Shown: piece after piece, positions 1 through 7,300 of the stretch
How the letters are laid out: every line of letters starts with the position of its first letter
Position numbering within the stretch: position 1 is the stretch's first letter
Source: Alphaproteobacteria bacterium
Lineage (GTDB): Bacteria > Pseudomonadota > Alphaproteobacteria > Puniceispirillales > Puniceispirillaceae
DNA length: 9,999 nucleotides
Assembly: GCA_022425565.1 (NCBI GenBank)
Contig: JAKMFG010000269.1
Span: forward strand, 1 to 9,999
Direction of reading: 5' to 3'
Translations under genes and position numbers: made by a program
The notes under the pieces: model-generated
The model's input: the letters and a program-made list of their open reading frames with translations, nothing else
Told to the model about the DNA's origin: nothing
The model's database searches: none

Positions 1-176
1 CGGCAGCCTACTCGCCGCATGTCGGCGCCTCGATCGGTCTTGGTTTCATCACCCGCGGTGCCGAACGCCATGGCGAGGTGGTGCGTGCCCTGAACCCCCT
101 CGAGGGGCGGTCGGCGCTGGTGCGCATCTGCAGCCCGCATTTCATTGATCCCGAGGGAGAGCGTCTCCGTGGCTAG
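1..176 (+). CDS. soxA: Sarcosine oxidase alpha subunit, C-terminal fragment (5' end outside window)
   Basis: This is the open reading frame from the left edge (codons in phase with base 3) to the TAG at 174-176, about 58 residues. The visible residues read AAYSPHVGASIGLGF and end in FIDPEGERLRG. They match the last part of the GcvT-like folate-binding domain of heterotetrameric sarcosine oxidase alpha subunits, which typically close with an F-x-DPEG-E motif. The alpha subunit carries the NAD site and the THF-binding domain. The complex oxidises sarcosine to glycine and produces hydrogen peroxide and 5,10-methylene-THF. The identification is supported by the next gene, soxG, whose start overlaps this stop as in soxBDAG operons. 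Only the tail is seen, so the N-terminal domains, the upstream soxB and soxD genes and the regulation are not visible. Confidence 0.85.
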   Translation, partial: AAYSPHVGASIGLGFITRGAERHGEVVRALNPLEGRSALVRICSPHFIDPEGERLRG

Positions 177-711
177 CCTGACCCCGACAACCGCGCTTGG
201 CGGCACGATCCCGTTCGACGAGACCATCGGTGGCAACCGCATCCGCGAGGTCAGTGATGCCGTGATGGCATCGCTTGCCATGCTGAAGGGCAAGGGCGCT
301 GCATTCAAAAAGGCCGCAGCAAGCCAGCTTGGCACATTGCCCGCCCCGGGCAATGGTGGCAGCGACAAACCGGCCAGCACCGTCTGGATGGGTTCAGACC
401 AGTATCTGGTTGAGGGAATCGACGCCGCCACATTGTCCGCCACCTTCGGCGCTAGCGCCGCGGTCACCGACCAGTCCGATGCCTGGGTGCGGTTCGATGT
501 GACGGGCGACGATGTGATCGCAATGCTCGAGCGGCTGAGTGGTGCCAATACCCGGAAAATGAAAGCGGGCAGTGCCACGCGGACGGCCATCCATCATATG
601 CATTGTGTAATTGTCTGCCGCGCTGCCAAAACTGATTTCACCATTCTCGGGCCGCGGTCATCGGCAGCATCGCTGCACCATGCTCTGGTGGCGGCTGCCG
701 CCTCTCTCTAG
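169..711 (+). CDS. soxG: Sarcosine oxidase gamma subunit
   Basis: This encodes a 180-residue protein, the small non-catalytic subunit of heterotetrameric sarcosine oxidase. The chosen start is GTG at 169, preceded 8 bases upstream by a purine-rich GAGGGAGA Shine-Dalgarno (153-160). A TTG at 145 is in frame but has no ribosome site and would overlap soxA more deeply. From GTG the gene overlaps the soxA stop by 8 bases, which suggests translational coupling. Family landmarks are VWMGSDQYLVEG (the usual W-x-GPD-x-WLL region), TDQSDAWVRFDVTGDDV, an ATRTAIHHM segment and a C-terminal ILGPRSSAASL, where the family has a conserved P-R-S. The length is normal (family roughly 180-200). The N-terminal third, rich in Ala, Lys and Gly, is poorly conserved in this family. 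This is the last gene of its operon here, since fhs faces it. Confidence 0.88.
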   Translation: MASLTPTTALGGTIPFDETIGGNRIREVSDAVMASLAMLKGKGAAFKKAAASQLGTLPAPGNGGSDKPASTVWMGSDQYLVEGIDAATLSATFGASAAVTDQSDAWVRFDVTGDDVIAMLERLSGANTRKMKAGSATRTAIHHMHCVIVCRAAKTDFTILGPRSSAASLHHALVAAAASL

Positions 712-744
712 CAAAAAGAAAAGGCCCCGGAAAAATCCGGGGCC
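711..744 (-). terminator. Intrinsic terminator of fhs
   Basis: A perfect 8-bp stem (723-730 GGCCCCGG pairs with 737-744 CCGGGGCC) has a 6-base loop. Read on the minus strand, it is followed at once by TTTTCTTTTT (722 down to 713), a classic rho-independent signal about 25 bases after the fhs stop. On the plus strand the bases after the stem (CTGATAAATG) are not a U-tract, so the hairpin serves fhs mainly. It may also weakly stop soxG transcripts. The U-tract abuts the soxG stop codon. Confidence 0.88.
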
Positions 745-769
745 CTGATAAATGCTGTGAAGAGAGAGT

Positions 770-2446
770 CTAGAACAAGCCTTCAATCTCGCCGCTTTCA
801 TTCATCATGATGCTTTCTGCAGCCGGCGTGCGTGGCAGGCCGGGCATGGTCATGATCTCGCCGCAGATGGCGACGATGAAGCCGGCACCAGCCGACAGGC
901 GGACCTCACGGACCGGCACGGAATGGCCGGTCGGCGCGCCGCGCAGGTTCGGGTCTGTGCTGAAGCTGTACTGAGTCTTGGCCATGCAGACCGGCAGATT
1001 GCCATATCCGGCCTCTTCCCACTGACGAAGCTGGTCACGGATGCGCTGGTCGGCGAGCACCTCGTCGGCGCGGTAGATGCGCTTTGCGATGGTCTCGATC
1101 TTTTCGAACAGCGGCATGTCGTCGGGATAGATCGGCGCAAAGTTGCTGATCTCGGAATCAGCGATCTCGGCAACCCGCATGGCCAGTTCTTCGGCACCCT
1201 TGCCGCCAAGCTCCCAGTGACGCGAGATGATCGCCTCGCTGCCCTGCTCGGCAACATAGTCCTGAAGTGCCTTCACCTCGGCATCGGTGTCGCCGAGGAA
1301 GTGATTGATGGCAACCACGACCGGAACACCAAAGCCCTTGAGGTTCTCAATATGTCGGCCAAGGTTGGCGCAGCCGGCTTCAACAGCGGCGACATTCTCG
1401 GCACCGAGATCGGCACGGGCGACACCACCATTCATCTTCATCGCGCGGACAGTGGCGACAAGGACGACCGCGCTTGGCGCGATGCCGGCCTTGCGGCACT
1501 TGATGTTCATGAATTTCTCGGCTCCGAGGTCAGCGCCGAAACCGGCCTCGGTCACAACATAGTCGGACAGCTTCAGCGCCGTCTTGGTCGCGATCACGGA
1601 ATTACAGCCATGCGCGATATTGGCGAACGGGCCGCCATGCACGAAGGCCGGATTGTTCTCGAGGGTCTGCACGAGGTTCGGCTGCATCGCCTGTGCCAGC
1701 AGCACGGTCATCGCGCCATCGGCCTTGATATCGCGGCAGAATACCGGCGAACGGTCACGGCGGTAGGCAACAATGATATCGCCAAGACGCTTCTGCAGAT
1801 CTTCGATGTCGGTGGCGAGGCAGAGAATTGCCATCACCTCGGACGCGACGGTGATGTCGAAGCCGGACTGACGCGGGAAGCCGTTGGATACGCCGCCAAG
1901 GCTGGTGACGATGTCACGAAGCGCGCGGTCATTCATATCGACAACACGGCGCCAGGCGACGCGGCGCTGGTCGATGTCGAGCTCGTTGCCCCAGTAGATA
2001 TGGTTGTCGATCATCGCCGACAGCAGGTTGTGTGCCGAGGTGATCGCGTGGAAGTCGCCGGTGAAATGAAGGTTCATTTCTTCCATCGGCACGACTTGGG
2101 CATAGCCACCGCCGGCAGCGCCACCCTTCATGCCGAAGCAGGGGCCGAGCGAAGCCTCGCGGATACAGACGGTCGCCTGCTTGCCGATCGCGTTCAGACC
2201 GTCGACAAGGCCGACAGTCGTTGTGGTCTTACCCTCGCCGGCGGGCGTCGGGTTAATGGCGGTGACCAGAATCAGCTTGCCGTCGGGCTTGCCGGACTGC
2301 GCCTTGATGAAGTCTGCCGAGACCTTGGCCTTGTCATGGCCGAAAGGCAGCAGATCCTGCGACGGAATACCAAGTTTGGCGCCGATATCCTGGATCGGCT
2401 GCTTGGAGGCTGCGCGGGCAATTTCAATATCCGACTTTGGGCTCAT
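770..2446 (-). CDS. fhs: Formate-tetrahydrofolate ligase (10-formyl-THF synthetase)
   Basis: This encodes a 558-residue cytosolic enzyme that joins formate and THF with ATP to give 10-formyl-THF, or runs in reverse to release formate. Visible signatures are the nucleotide-binding loop [16 protein letters not shown] (residues 65-80), the family motif [11 protein letters not shown] (105-115) and [12 protein letters not shown] in the middle of the protein. The length matches the family (about 556-560). The start at 2446 ([10 protein letters not shown]) is favoured because an AAAGGAA Shine-Dalgarno lies 8-9 bases upstream and the family N-terminus begins here. The reading frame stays open for 28 more codons, but that extension resembles nothing in the family. 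The gene converges on soxAG. Sarcosine oxidase feeds one-carbon units into the same THF pool, so a shared C1 role is likely. An intrinsic terminator follows. Confidence 0.97.
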   Translation of the reverse strand: MSPKSDIEIARAASKQPIQDIGAKLGIPSQDLLPFGHDKAKVSADFIKAQSGKPDGKLILVTAINPTPAGEGKTTTTVGLVDGLNAIGKQATVCIREASLGPCFGMKGGAAGGGYAQVVPMEEMNLHFTGDFHAITSAHNLLSAMIDNHIYWGNELDIDQRRVAWRRVVDMNDRALRDIVTSLGGVSNGFPRQSGFDITVASEVMAILCLATDIEDLQKRLGDIIVAYRRDRSPVFCRDIKADGAMTVLLAQAMQPNLVQTLENNPAFVHGGPFANIAHGCNSVIATKTALKLSDYVVTEAGFGADLGAEKFMNIKCRKAGIAPSAVVLVATVRAMKMNGGVARADLGAENVAAVEAGCANLGRHIENLKGFGVPVVVAINHFLGDTDAEVKALQDYVAEQGSEAIISRHWELGGKGAEELAMRVAEIADSEISNFAPIYPDDMPLFEKIETIAKRIYRADEVLADQRIRDQLRQWEEAGYGNLPVCMAKTQYSFSTDPNLRGAPTGHSVPVREVRLSAGAGFIVAICGEIMTMPGLPRTPAAESIMMNESGEIEGLF

Positions 2447-2469
2447 GGCGGGGGATTCCTTTGTGTAAA

Positions 2470-2551
2470 GAGGCACCGTGTCATGTGGCTTACCTGCCAT
2501 AGCTCTGCGGCAGTTTGCCCTCGTCGCCACAAAACGACCCAGAACCGCCTC
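2470..2551 (-). promoter_or_regulatory. Possible structured 5' leader of fhs (nested stems)
   Basis: The 185-base spacer between the divergent fhs and argG starts holds three nested helices. The outer is 2470-2474 with 2547-2551 (GAGGC/GCCTC), the middle is 2484-2489 with 2526-2531 (TGTGGC/GCCACA), and the inner is 2494-2498 with 2509-2513 (CTGCC/GGCAG, 10-base loop). In an fhs transcript the structure would end about 23 bases before the start codon. I see no match to the conserved core of the ZTP (pfl) riboswitch, which often precedes fhs in other bacteria. Short GC-rich stems can arise by chance, so this is a weak call. No convincing -35/-10 pair was found for either gene in the spacer. Confidence 0.25.
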
Positions 2552-2631
2552 CCGAGACGGATGCAGGACAGCGCAAAAGCCCCTGAAAATCTGCGTTGCG
2601 AGGCGGCGGGTGATCGGCTAAGACAACCGCC

Positions 2632-3858
2632 ATGAAACAGGATCAAATCAAAAAGGTCGTTCTTGCCTATTCCGGCGGGCTCGACACGTCGGTCATCCTG
2701 CGCTGGCTGCAGGACCGCTATAATGCCGAGGTTATCACCTTCACCGCCGATATCGGCCAGGGCGAAGAGGTGGAGCCGGCACGCGCCAAGGCAGAAATGC
2801 TGGGCATCAAGGAAATCTTCATCGAGGATCTCCGCGAGGAATTCGTGCGTGACTACGTCTTCCCGATGTTCCGCGCAAACCCGCTTTATGAAGGCATGTA
2901 TCTTCTGGGCACGTCGATTGCGCGCCCGCTGATCGCCAAGCGCCAGATCGAGATTGCCCGTGCTGTCGGCGCGGACGCCGTTTCGCATGGCGCCACCGGC
3001 AAGGGCAATGACCAGGTTCGCTTCGAGCTTGCCTATTACGCGCTGCAGCCAGACATTCGGGTGGTCGCGCCCTGGCGTGAATGGGATCTCGGATCGCGCA
3101 CAAAGCTGATCGAATATGCCGAGCAGAACCAGATTCCGATTCCGCGTGACAAGCGCGGCGAGGCACCGTTCAGCGTCGATGCCAACCTTCTGCACATCTC
3201 GGCTGAAGGCAAAGTGCTGGAAGATCCATGGGTCGCGCCGGAGGAATATGTGTTCTCTCGCAGCGTTTCACCTGAACAAGCACCCGACAAGCCGACCGAA
3301 ATCGAGATCGAGTTCGAGGCCGGCGATCCGGTCGCCATTGACGGCGTGAAAATGAGCCCCGCAACGCTGCTGACAAAGCTGAACGAGCTTGGCGGTGCCA
3401 ACGGAATCGGCCGCCTTGATCTTGTCGAGAACCGTTTCGTCGGCATGAAATCACGCGGTGTCTATGAGACCCCGGGCGGCACCATTCTGCTGACCGCAAG
3501 GCGGGCCATGGAATCGATCACGCTCGACCGCGGAGCGGCACACCAGAAGGACGAGCTGATGCCGCGCTATGCCGAGCTTGTCTATAACGGTTTCTGGTTT
3601 GCACCCGAGCGCGAAATGCTGCAAGCCGCCATCGACAGCTGCCGCGACGCGGTGCGCGGGGTGGTTCGGGTCAAGCTCTACAAGGGCAATGTGACCGTTA
3701 CCGGCCGGAAATCACCAAACTCGCTCTATAACGCCGATCTTGTCACCTTCGAAGAAGGCGCTGTCGACTACGACCATGCCGATGCGCACGGATTCATCAG
3801 GCTGAACGCACTGCGTCTTCGTGTGAACAGCATGGCGGGACGGGGATCAGACGAATAG
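2632..3858 (+). CDS. argG: Argininosuccinate synthase
   Basis: This encodes a 408-residue cytosolic enzyme of arginine biosynthesis. It condenses citrulline and aspartate with ATP to give argininosuccinate, AMP and pyrophosphate. Both family signatures are intact: the N-type ATP pyrophosphatase loop AYSGGLDTS (residues 12-20) and [12 protein letters not shown] (120-131), which contacts citrulline and aspartate. The length is usual for the family. The ATG at 2632 places the ATP loop at the normal distance from the N-terminus, although the ribosome site is poor (only G-rich sequence upstream, no clean AGGAG). It stands alone, divergent from fhs and convergent with a small gene 40 bases downstream. 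No argH or other arg gene is in view, and I see no strong terminator after it. Confidence 0.97.
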   Translation: MKQDQIKKVVLAYSGGLDTSVILRWLQDRYNAEVITFTADIGQGEEVEPARAKAEMLGIKEIFIEDLREEFVRDYVFPMFRANPLYEGMYLLGTSIARPLIAKRQIEIARAVGADAVSHGATGKGNDQVRFELAYYALQPDIRVVAPWREWDLGSRTKLIEYAEQNQIPIPRDKRGEAPFSVDANLLHISAEGKVLEDPWVAPEEYVFSRSVSPEQAPDKPTEIEIEFEAGDPVAIDGVKMSPATLLTKLNELGGANGIGRLDLVENRFVGMKSRGVYETPGGTILLTARRAMESITLDRGAAHQKDELMPRYAELVYNGFWFAPEREMLQAAIDSCRDAVRGVVRVKLYKGNVTVTGRKSPNSLYNADLVTFEEGAVDYDHADAHGFIRLNALRLRVNSMAGRGSDE

Positions 3859-3898
3859 TCTGTCGCCTGCCCTGAGCAGATTGGCCGGATCAGGCCAG

Positions 3899-4123
3899 TC
3901 AGTCGGTGCAGACCTCGCCGACGGTGCCGTCGCGGTTGACCTGCTTCAGCACGATGCTGCCGGCCGGCGCATAGGCATATCCGGAGTCGCGCAGCCCACT
4001 GTCGCAGTCCTCGACAAAGGCAAACACATATTGCGGGTTGTTGTTGCTGTGAGCGCGGAACTCGGAGACGGCGTCACTGTTATAGATGCCGAGTCCCACC
4101 AAGATCACCAATGCGGCTACCAT
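3899..4123 (-). CDS. Small unknown protein with N-terminal hydrophobic segment
   Basis: I do not recognise this 74-residue protein. It is likely real: an AAGGAG ribosome site lies 7 bases upstream of the ATG, and the composition is protein-like. Residues 2-13 (VAALVILVGLGI) form one hydrophobic stretch with no preceding positive charge. SDA at 16-18 could be a signal peptidase site, or the segment could be a membrane anchor. The rest (about 55 residues) is polar, with two cysteines (C40 and C72) that could form a disulfide if exported, and an acidic patch VEDCDSG. It lies downstream of sodB on the same strand, but a strong terminator intervenes, so it probably has its own promoter, which I could not identify. 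It converges on argG. Function is unknown. A periplasmic or membrane-anchored small protein is the most one can infer. Confidence 0.68.
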   Translation of the reverse strand: MVAALVILVGLGIYNSDAVSEFRAHSNNNPQYVFAFVEDCDSGLRDSGYAYAPAGSIVLKQVNRDGTVGEVCTD

Positions 4124-4261
4124 TTCTTCTCTCCTTGCCAGAGTGTTATCAGGTTCTGCTCCTTGTCTAACCCTGATTCATTGTTTCTTTATGGCCTGAA
4201 TGGGGTGGAAATGGGGCATTCGTCCCGGATGGCGTCATGTGATCATCCGCCGTCGCAAGAC

Positions 4262-4292
4262 AAACCCCGCCGCGGCAACCTGCCGGGCGGGG
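4262..4292 (-). terminator. Intrinsic terminator of sodB
   Basis: A long GC-rich hairpin has an outer stem 4265-4271 with 4286-4292 (CCCCGCC/GGCGGGG) and an inner stem 4273-4277 with 4281-4285 (CGGCA/TGCCG). One base is bulged (G4272) and the loop is 3 bases. On the minus strand it is followed by TTTGTCTT, about 40 bases after the sodB stop. The rest of the 208-base spacer between sodB and the small gene (4124-4331) shows only the small gene's ribosome site (AAGGAG at 4136-4131). Confidence 0.8.
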
Positions 4293-4331
4293 CTCCTGTA
4301 GTGATATCCATTCTGATGTCGGCAGCCGGGC

Positions 4332-4931
4332 CTAGAGCTGGCCGGCGACATATTCCCAGTTGACCAGCTTGTCGAGGAAGTTCGACAGGTAGTCGGGACG
4401 CTTGTTCCGGAAGTCGATGTAATAGGAGTGTTCCCAAACATCACAGCCGAGAAGCGCGGTCTGGCCGAAGCAAAGCGGATTCACACCGTTTTCGGTTTTT
4501 GTGACTTTCAGCCCGCCATCCGCATCCTTCACCAGCCAGCACCAGCCGGAACCGAACTGTCCGGCACCAGCGGCTTTGAACGCGTCCTTGAACGCGTCGA
4601 CGCTGCCGAAGCTGTCATTCAGAGCGGCCTCGAGTTCGGAAGGCATACCGGCATCGCCGGGGCCCATCATTTCCCAGAACTTCATGTGGTTCCAGTGCTG
4701 CGAGGCATTGTTGAAGATGCCGTTCTGCGCCACTGCCGACGAATCATAGGTGCCGGTGATGATGTCCTCGAGCGACTTGCCTTCCCACTCGGTGCCGGCA
4801 ATCAGCTTGTTGCCGTTCACGACATAGGCATTGTGGTGCAGGTCATGATGATATTCGAGCGTTTCCGCGCTCATGCCCAATCCCGCCAGCGCATCGTGTG
4901 AATAGGGCAGGTCCGGTAGAGTGAATGCCAT
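4332..4931 (-). CDS. sodB: Superoxide dismutase, iron type
   Basis: This encodes a 199-residue enzyme that converts superoxide to oxygen and hydrogen peroxide. The metal ligands can be placed: H28 (EYHHD), H82 (WNHMKFW), D164 and H168 (DVWEHSYY, the family signature). Q78 in NNASQHWNH sits where Fe-type enzymes have their active-site glutamine, and the NGVNPL segment lacks the glutamine typical of Mn enzymes. Iron is therefore the likely metal, though some relatives accept both. There is no signal peptide, so it is cytosolic. The start at 4931 (MAFTLPDLPY) has a GGAGG ribosome site 5 bases upstream. The frame extends 14 codons further, but without family similarity. The gene is transcribed away from the carbonic anhydrase-like gene and is followed by its own terminator. 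Confidence 0.95.
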   Translation of the reverse strand: MAFTLPDLPYSHDALAGLGMSAETLEYHHDLHHNAYVVNGNKLIAGTEWEGKSLEDIITGTYDSSAVAQNGIFNNASQHWNHMKFWEMMGPGDAGMPSELEAALNDSFGSVDAFKDAFKAAGAGQFGSGWCWLVKDADGGLKVTKTENGVNPLCFGQTALLGCDVWEHSYYIDFRNKRPDYLSNFLDKLVNWEYVAGQL

Positions 4932-5075
4932 GTCAGCCTCCGTAGATTTCAGTTGAGTCACATCTTGGAGCAACGTGCCCCGTTTTCAATGAATAAGATG
5001 GCGAAATATCACTATAAATGACCACGCGATAGCGCTAAATCTTGTCATCGACCCATTGTCCGGAGATACAGACCC

Positions 5076-5693
5076 ATGAGCTATGACCTGACCGAGGACG
5101 GACCGTCCGGCGCGCATATCCGGCGCGCCTATATCGCACCCTTCATGGACCTTGTCCCTGAGATCGACGCCAGCGCCTTTGTCGCCCCGACGGCGGCCAT
5201 CATCGGCGCCGTGCGGGTCGGTGCGAACAGCTCGATCTGGCATCAGGCAACGCTTCGCGGCGACAACAACTACATCATCATTGGCGAGAACACGAACATT
5301 CAGGATAATTGTTGCCTTCACATCGACAGCCGCAACCACCCGACCATCATCGGTGACAATGTCACCGTCGGGCACAGCGCGCTGGTGCATGCCTGCACGA
5401 TCGGCGACGGTGCCTTTGTCGGCATGGGGTCGATGGTGATGGACGGCGCCGTGATCGAACCGCAGGGTATGCTTGCCGCCGGCGCGATGCTGACACCAGG
5501 CAAGGTAATCCCGGCGCGCGAGATCTGGGCCGGTCGTCCAGCGCAGAAAATGCGTGATATGAGCGACGATGATGTCGCCAACATCACACGCGCGGCACGA
5601 CATTATGTCGAAGTGGCACGCGCCCACCGGCTTGGCGCCGACGGCGCACCGTTCGACGACATGCACTGGCGCCAGCTGCCACCGAAAAACTGA
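5076..5693 (+). CDS. Gamma-class carbonic anhydrase-like hexapeptide-repeat protein
   Basis: This encodes a 205-residue left-handed beta-helix protein of the YrdA/PaaY/CaiE gamma-carbonic anhydrase group. Hexapeptide-type repeats run from about residue 36 to 140 (for example VAPTAAIIGAVRVGANSSIW). The three zinc-binding histidines are present at H82 (CLHID), H100 (VTVGH) and H105 (ALVHAC), as are R61 and D63 of the conserved RGD. Members are cytosolic trimers. Some hydrate CO2, while many lack measurable activity, so catalysis cannot be asserted. The region after residue 160 is a C-terminal helix plus a tail of about 20 residues. The ATG at 5076 has GGAG 10 bases upstream. A gabD-like gene follows after 54 bases on the same strand, so co-transcription is possible. 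The upstream spacer is shared with the divergent sodB. Confidence 0.88.
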   Translation: MSYDLTEDGPSGAHIRRAYIAPFMDLVPEIDASAFVAPTAAIIGAVRVGANSSIWHQATLRGDNNYIIIGENTNIQDNCCLHIDSRNHPTIIGDNVTVGHSALVHACTIGDGAFVGMGSMVMDGAVIEPQGMLAAGAMLTPGKVIPAREIWAGRPAQKMRDMSDDDVANITRAARHYVEVARAHRLGADGAPFDDMHWRQLPPKN

Positions 5694-5747
5694 CACCTCG
5701 CAGATCGCCACTGCGTCTGCATCTTCTTCTTCCGGAGTGACACCAAG

Positions 5748-7199
5748 ATGAACCTGAACGACCCAACCCTTCTTCGCACCGATTCCTATATCAACGGCGC
5801 CTGGACTGCCGCCCCCGCGAACAAGCGGTTTGCCGTGACCAACCCGGCCACCGGCGAGACCATTGCCGAGGTGGCGGATCTCGGTGCGGCCGAAACCACA
5901 GCCGCCATCGACGCGGCGGTGCCGGCACAGAAAGCCTGGGCCGCCCGCACCGCCAAGGACCGCGCCATGGTGATGCGCAAGTGGTACGAGCTGATCATGG
6001 CGAATACCGAGGACCTGGCCGTCATTCTGACCACCGAGATGGGCAAGCCGATTGCCGAGGCGCGCGGCGAGATTGCCTATGGCGCGAGCTTCATCGACTG
6101 GTTCGCCGAAGAGGCGCGCCGGATTTGCGGCGATGTCATGGAAAGCCCGATTCCGGACAAGCGCTTCCTTACATTCAAGCAGCCTGTCGGCGTATTTGGC
6201 GCGATAACCCCGTGGAACTTCCCGATTGCGATGATCACCCGCAAGGTCGCCCCGGGGATCGCCGCGGGCTGCGCCTGTGTACTGAAACCTGCCGAGCAGA
6301 CACCGCTGTCGGCGCTGGCGCTGGCCGAACTGGCCGAGCGTGCCGGCATTCCCGCCGGCATCATCAATATCGTTACCGGCATGGACGGCCCGGCCATCGG
6401 CAAAACGCTGTGCGATGACGACCGTATCCGCAAGATGACCTTCACCGGTTCGACCGAAGTCGGCCGTATCCTGATGCGCCAGAGCGCCGACACGCTGAAG
6501 AAGATGAGCCTCGAGCTCGGCGGCAACGCGCCACTGATCGTCTTCGACGATGCCGATATCGATACGGCGATCGCCGGCACCATGGCCTCGAAATACCGCA
6601 ATGCCGGCCAGACCTGTGTCTGCGCCAACCGCATCTTCGTGCAGGACGAAATCTATGACGCGTTCGCTCGCCGCCTGACCGAGGTAACAGCAGCGATGAA
6701 AGTGGGCAACGGCATGGAAGACGGGGTCGAGCAGGGGCCGATCATCGACGACCAGGGCCTCGACAAGATCGAGCGCCATGTCGCCGACGCCCGTGCCAAG
6801 GGAGCGGAGGTGCTGACCGGCGGCAGCCGGCATGCGCTTGGCGGGACCTATTTCGAGCCAACCGTGCTGACCGGCATGACGCCCGAAATGGAGATGTTCC
6901 GTGAAGAGACCTTCGGGCCGGTGGCCGGGCTGTTCCGCTTCTCCACCGACGATGAGGCTGTGGCGATGGCGAACGATACCGAATTCGGGCTTGCCGCCTA
7001 TATCTTCACCAACAATACCACACGCCTGTTCCGCGTCAGCGAGGCGCTGGAATATGGCATGGTCTCGGCGAACACCGGCATCTTCTCGTCCGAGGTCGGG
7101 CCGTTTGGCGGAGTGAAGAGCTCCGGCCTCGGCCGCGAAGGCTCGAAATACGGCATCGACGAGTTCCTCGAGATCAAGTTCGTCTGCGTGGGGCTCTGA
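5748..7199 (+). CDS. gabD: Succinate-semialdehyde dehydrogenase, NADP-type (GabD-like)
   Basis: This encodes a 483-residue aldehyde dehydrogenase, close in length to E. coli GabD (482). It should oxidise succinate semialdehyde (from GABA or related compounds) to succinate in the cytosol. Visible elements are PWNFP (155-159) and FTGSTEVG (232-239) around the cofactor site, the general base E256 in LELGGN, and the nucleophile C290 in NAGQTCVCANR. This last motif carries the second cysteine C292, as in GabD enzymes. The end reads FGGVKSSGLGREG, usual for the family. Substrate is assigned by overall resemblance. Glutarate semialdehyde or another omega-semialdehyde cannot be excluded. GGAG lies 10 bases before the ATG. 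It follows the carbonic anhydrase-like gene and converges on a beta-hydroxyacid dehydrogenase across a hairpin. No GABA transaminase gene is in view. Confidence 0.9.
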   Translation: MNLNDPTLLRTDSYINGAWTAAPANKRFAVTNPATGETIAEVADLGAAETTAAIDAAVPAQKAWAARTAKDRAMVMRKWYELIMANTEDLAVILTTEMGKPIAEARGEIAYGASFIDWFAEEARRICGDVMESPIPDKRFLTFKQPVGVFGAITPWNFPIAMITRKVAPGIAAGCACVLKPAEQTPLSALALAELAERAGIPAGIINIVTGMDGPAIGKTLCDDDRIRKMTFTGSTEVGRILMRQSADTLKKMSLELGGNAPLIVFDDADIDTAIAGTMASKYRNAGQTCVCANRIFVQDEIYDAFARRLTEVTAAMKVGNGMEDGVEQGPIIDDQGLDKIERHVADARAKGAEVLTGGSRHALGGTYFEPTVLTGMTPEMEMFREETFGPVAGLFRFSTDDEAVAMANDTEFGLAAYIFTNNTTRLFRVSEALEYGMVSANTGIFSSEVGPFGGVKSSGLGREGSKYGIDEFLEIKFVCVGL

Positions 7200-7227
7200 T
7201 CCACTCCAGCCGCACTACAGAAACAGC

Positions 7228-7259
7228 AACGGCTCCGGTGGAATACTGCCGGAGCCGTT
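7228..7259. terminator. Hairpin between convergent genes, probable bidirectional terminator
   Basis: A perfect 11-bp inverted repeat (7228-7238 AACGGCTCCGG with 7249-7259 CCGGAGCCGTT) has a 10-base loop. It lies 28 bases after the gabD stop and 41 bases from the stop of the facing gene. There is no long U-tract. The sequence after the stem is TTAGCGTTGTC on the plus strand and TTGCTGTTTC on the minus strand (counting the last stem bases). It probably ends both transcripts, but it is less canonical than the other two terminators here. Confidence 0.65.
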
Positions 7260-7300
7260 AGCGTTGTCAGTTATGCGAAATGGTTCGGGCTATTCTGCCT

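Noticed and set aside
2447..2631. ZTP (pfl) riboswitch before fhs
   Set aside because: Part of the region (GGGTCGT, GTGGCG on the minus strand) looks vaguely similar, but the conserved 3' CCGCCTGGGCA-type block is absent.
923..2635. A 570-codon plus-strand reading frame opposite fhs
   Set aside because: It is the antisense shadow of an unmistakable fhs gene. In G+C-rich DNA with biased third positions the opposite strand often stays open, and its protein has no recognisable domain or ribosome site.
2443..3195. A 250-codon minus-strand frame across the fhs/argG spacer and argG
   Set aside because: It is antisense to argG and overlaps the fhs start region; the protein shows no recognisable motif.
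3882..3897. Inverted repeat TGGCC/GGCCA between the argG and small-gene stops as a terminator
   Set aside because: It is only 5 bp with a 6-base loop and no U-tract on either strand.
4967..4989. TTGAAA with 17-base spacing to AAGATG as a sodB promoter (minus strand)
   Set aside because: The -35 is good but the -10 matches only two of six positions; not enough to annotate.
4986..6833. A 615-codon minus-strand reading frame opposite the carbonic anhydrase-like and gabD genes
   Set aside because: It spans two well-supported plus-strand genes and the gap between them, is rich in His, Arg and Gly as expected of an antisense frame, and has no family features.
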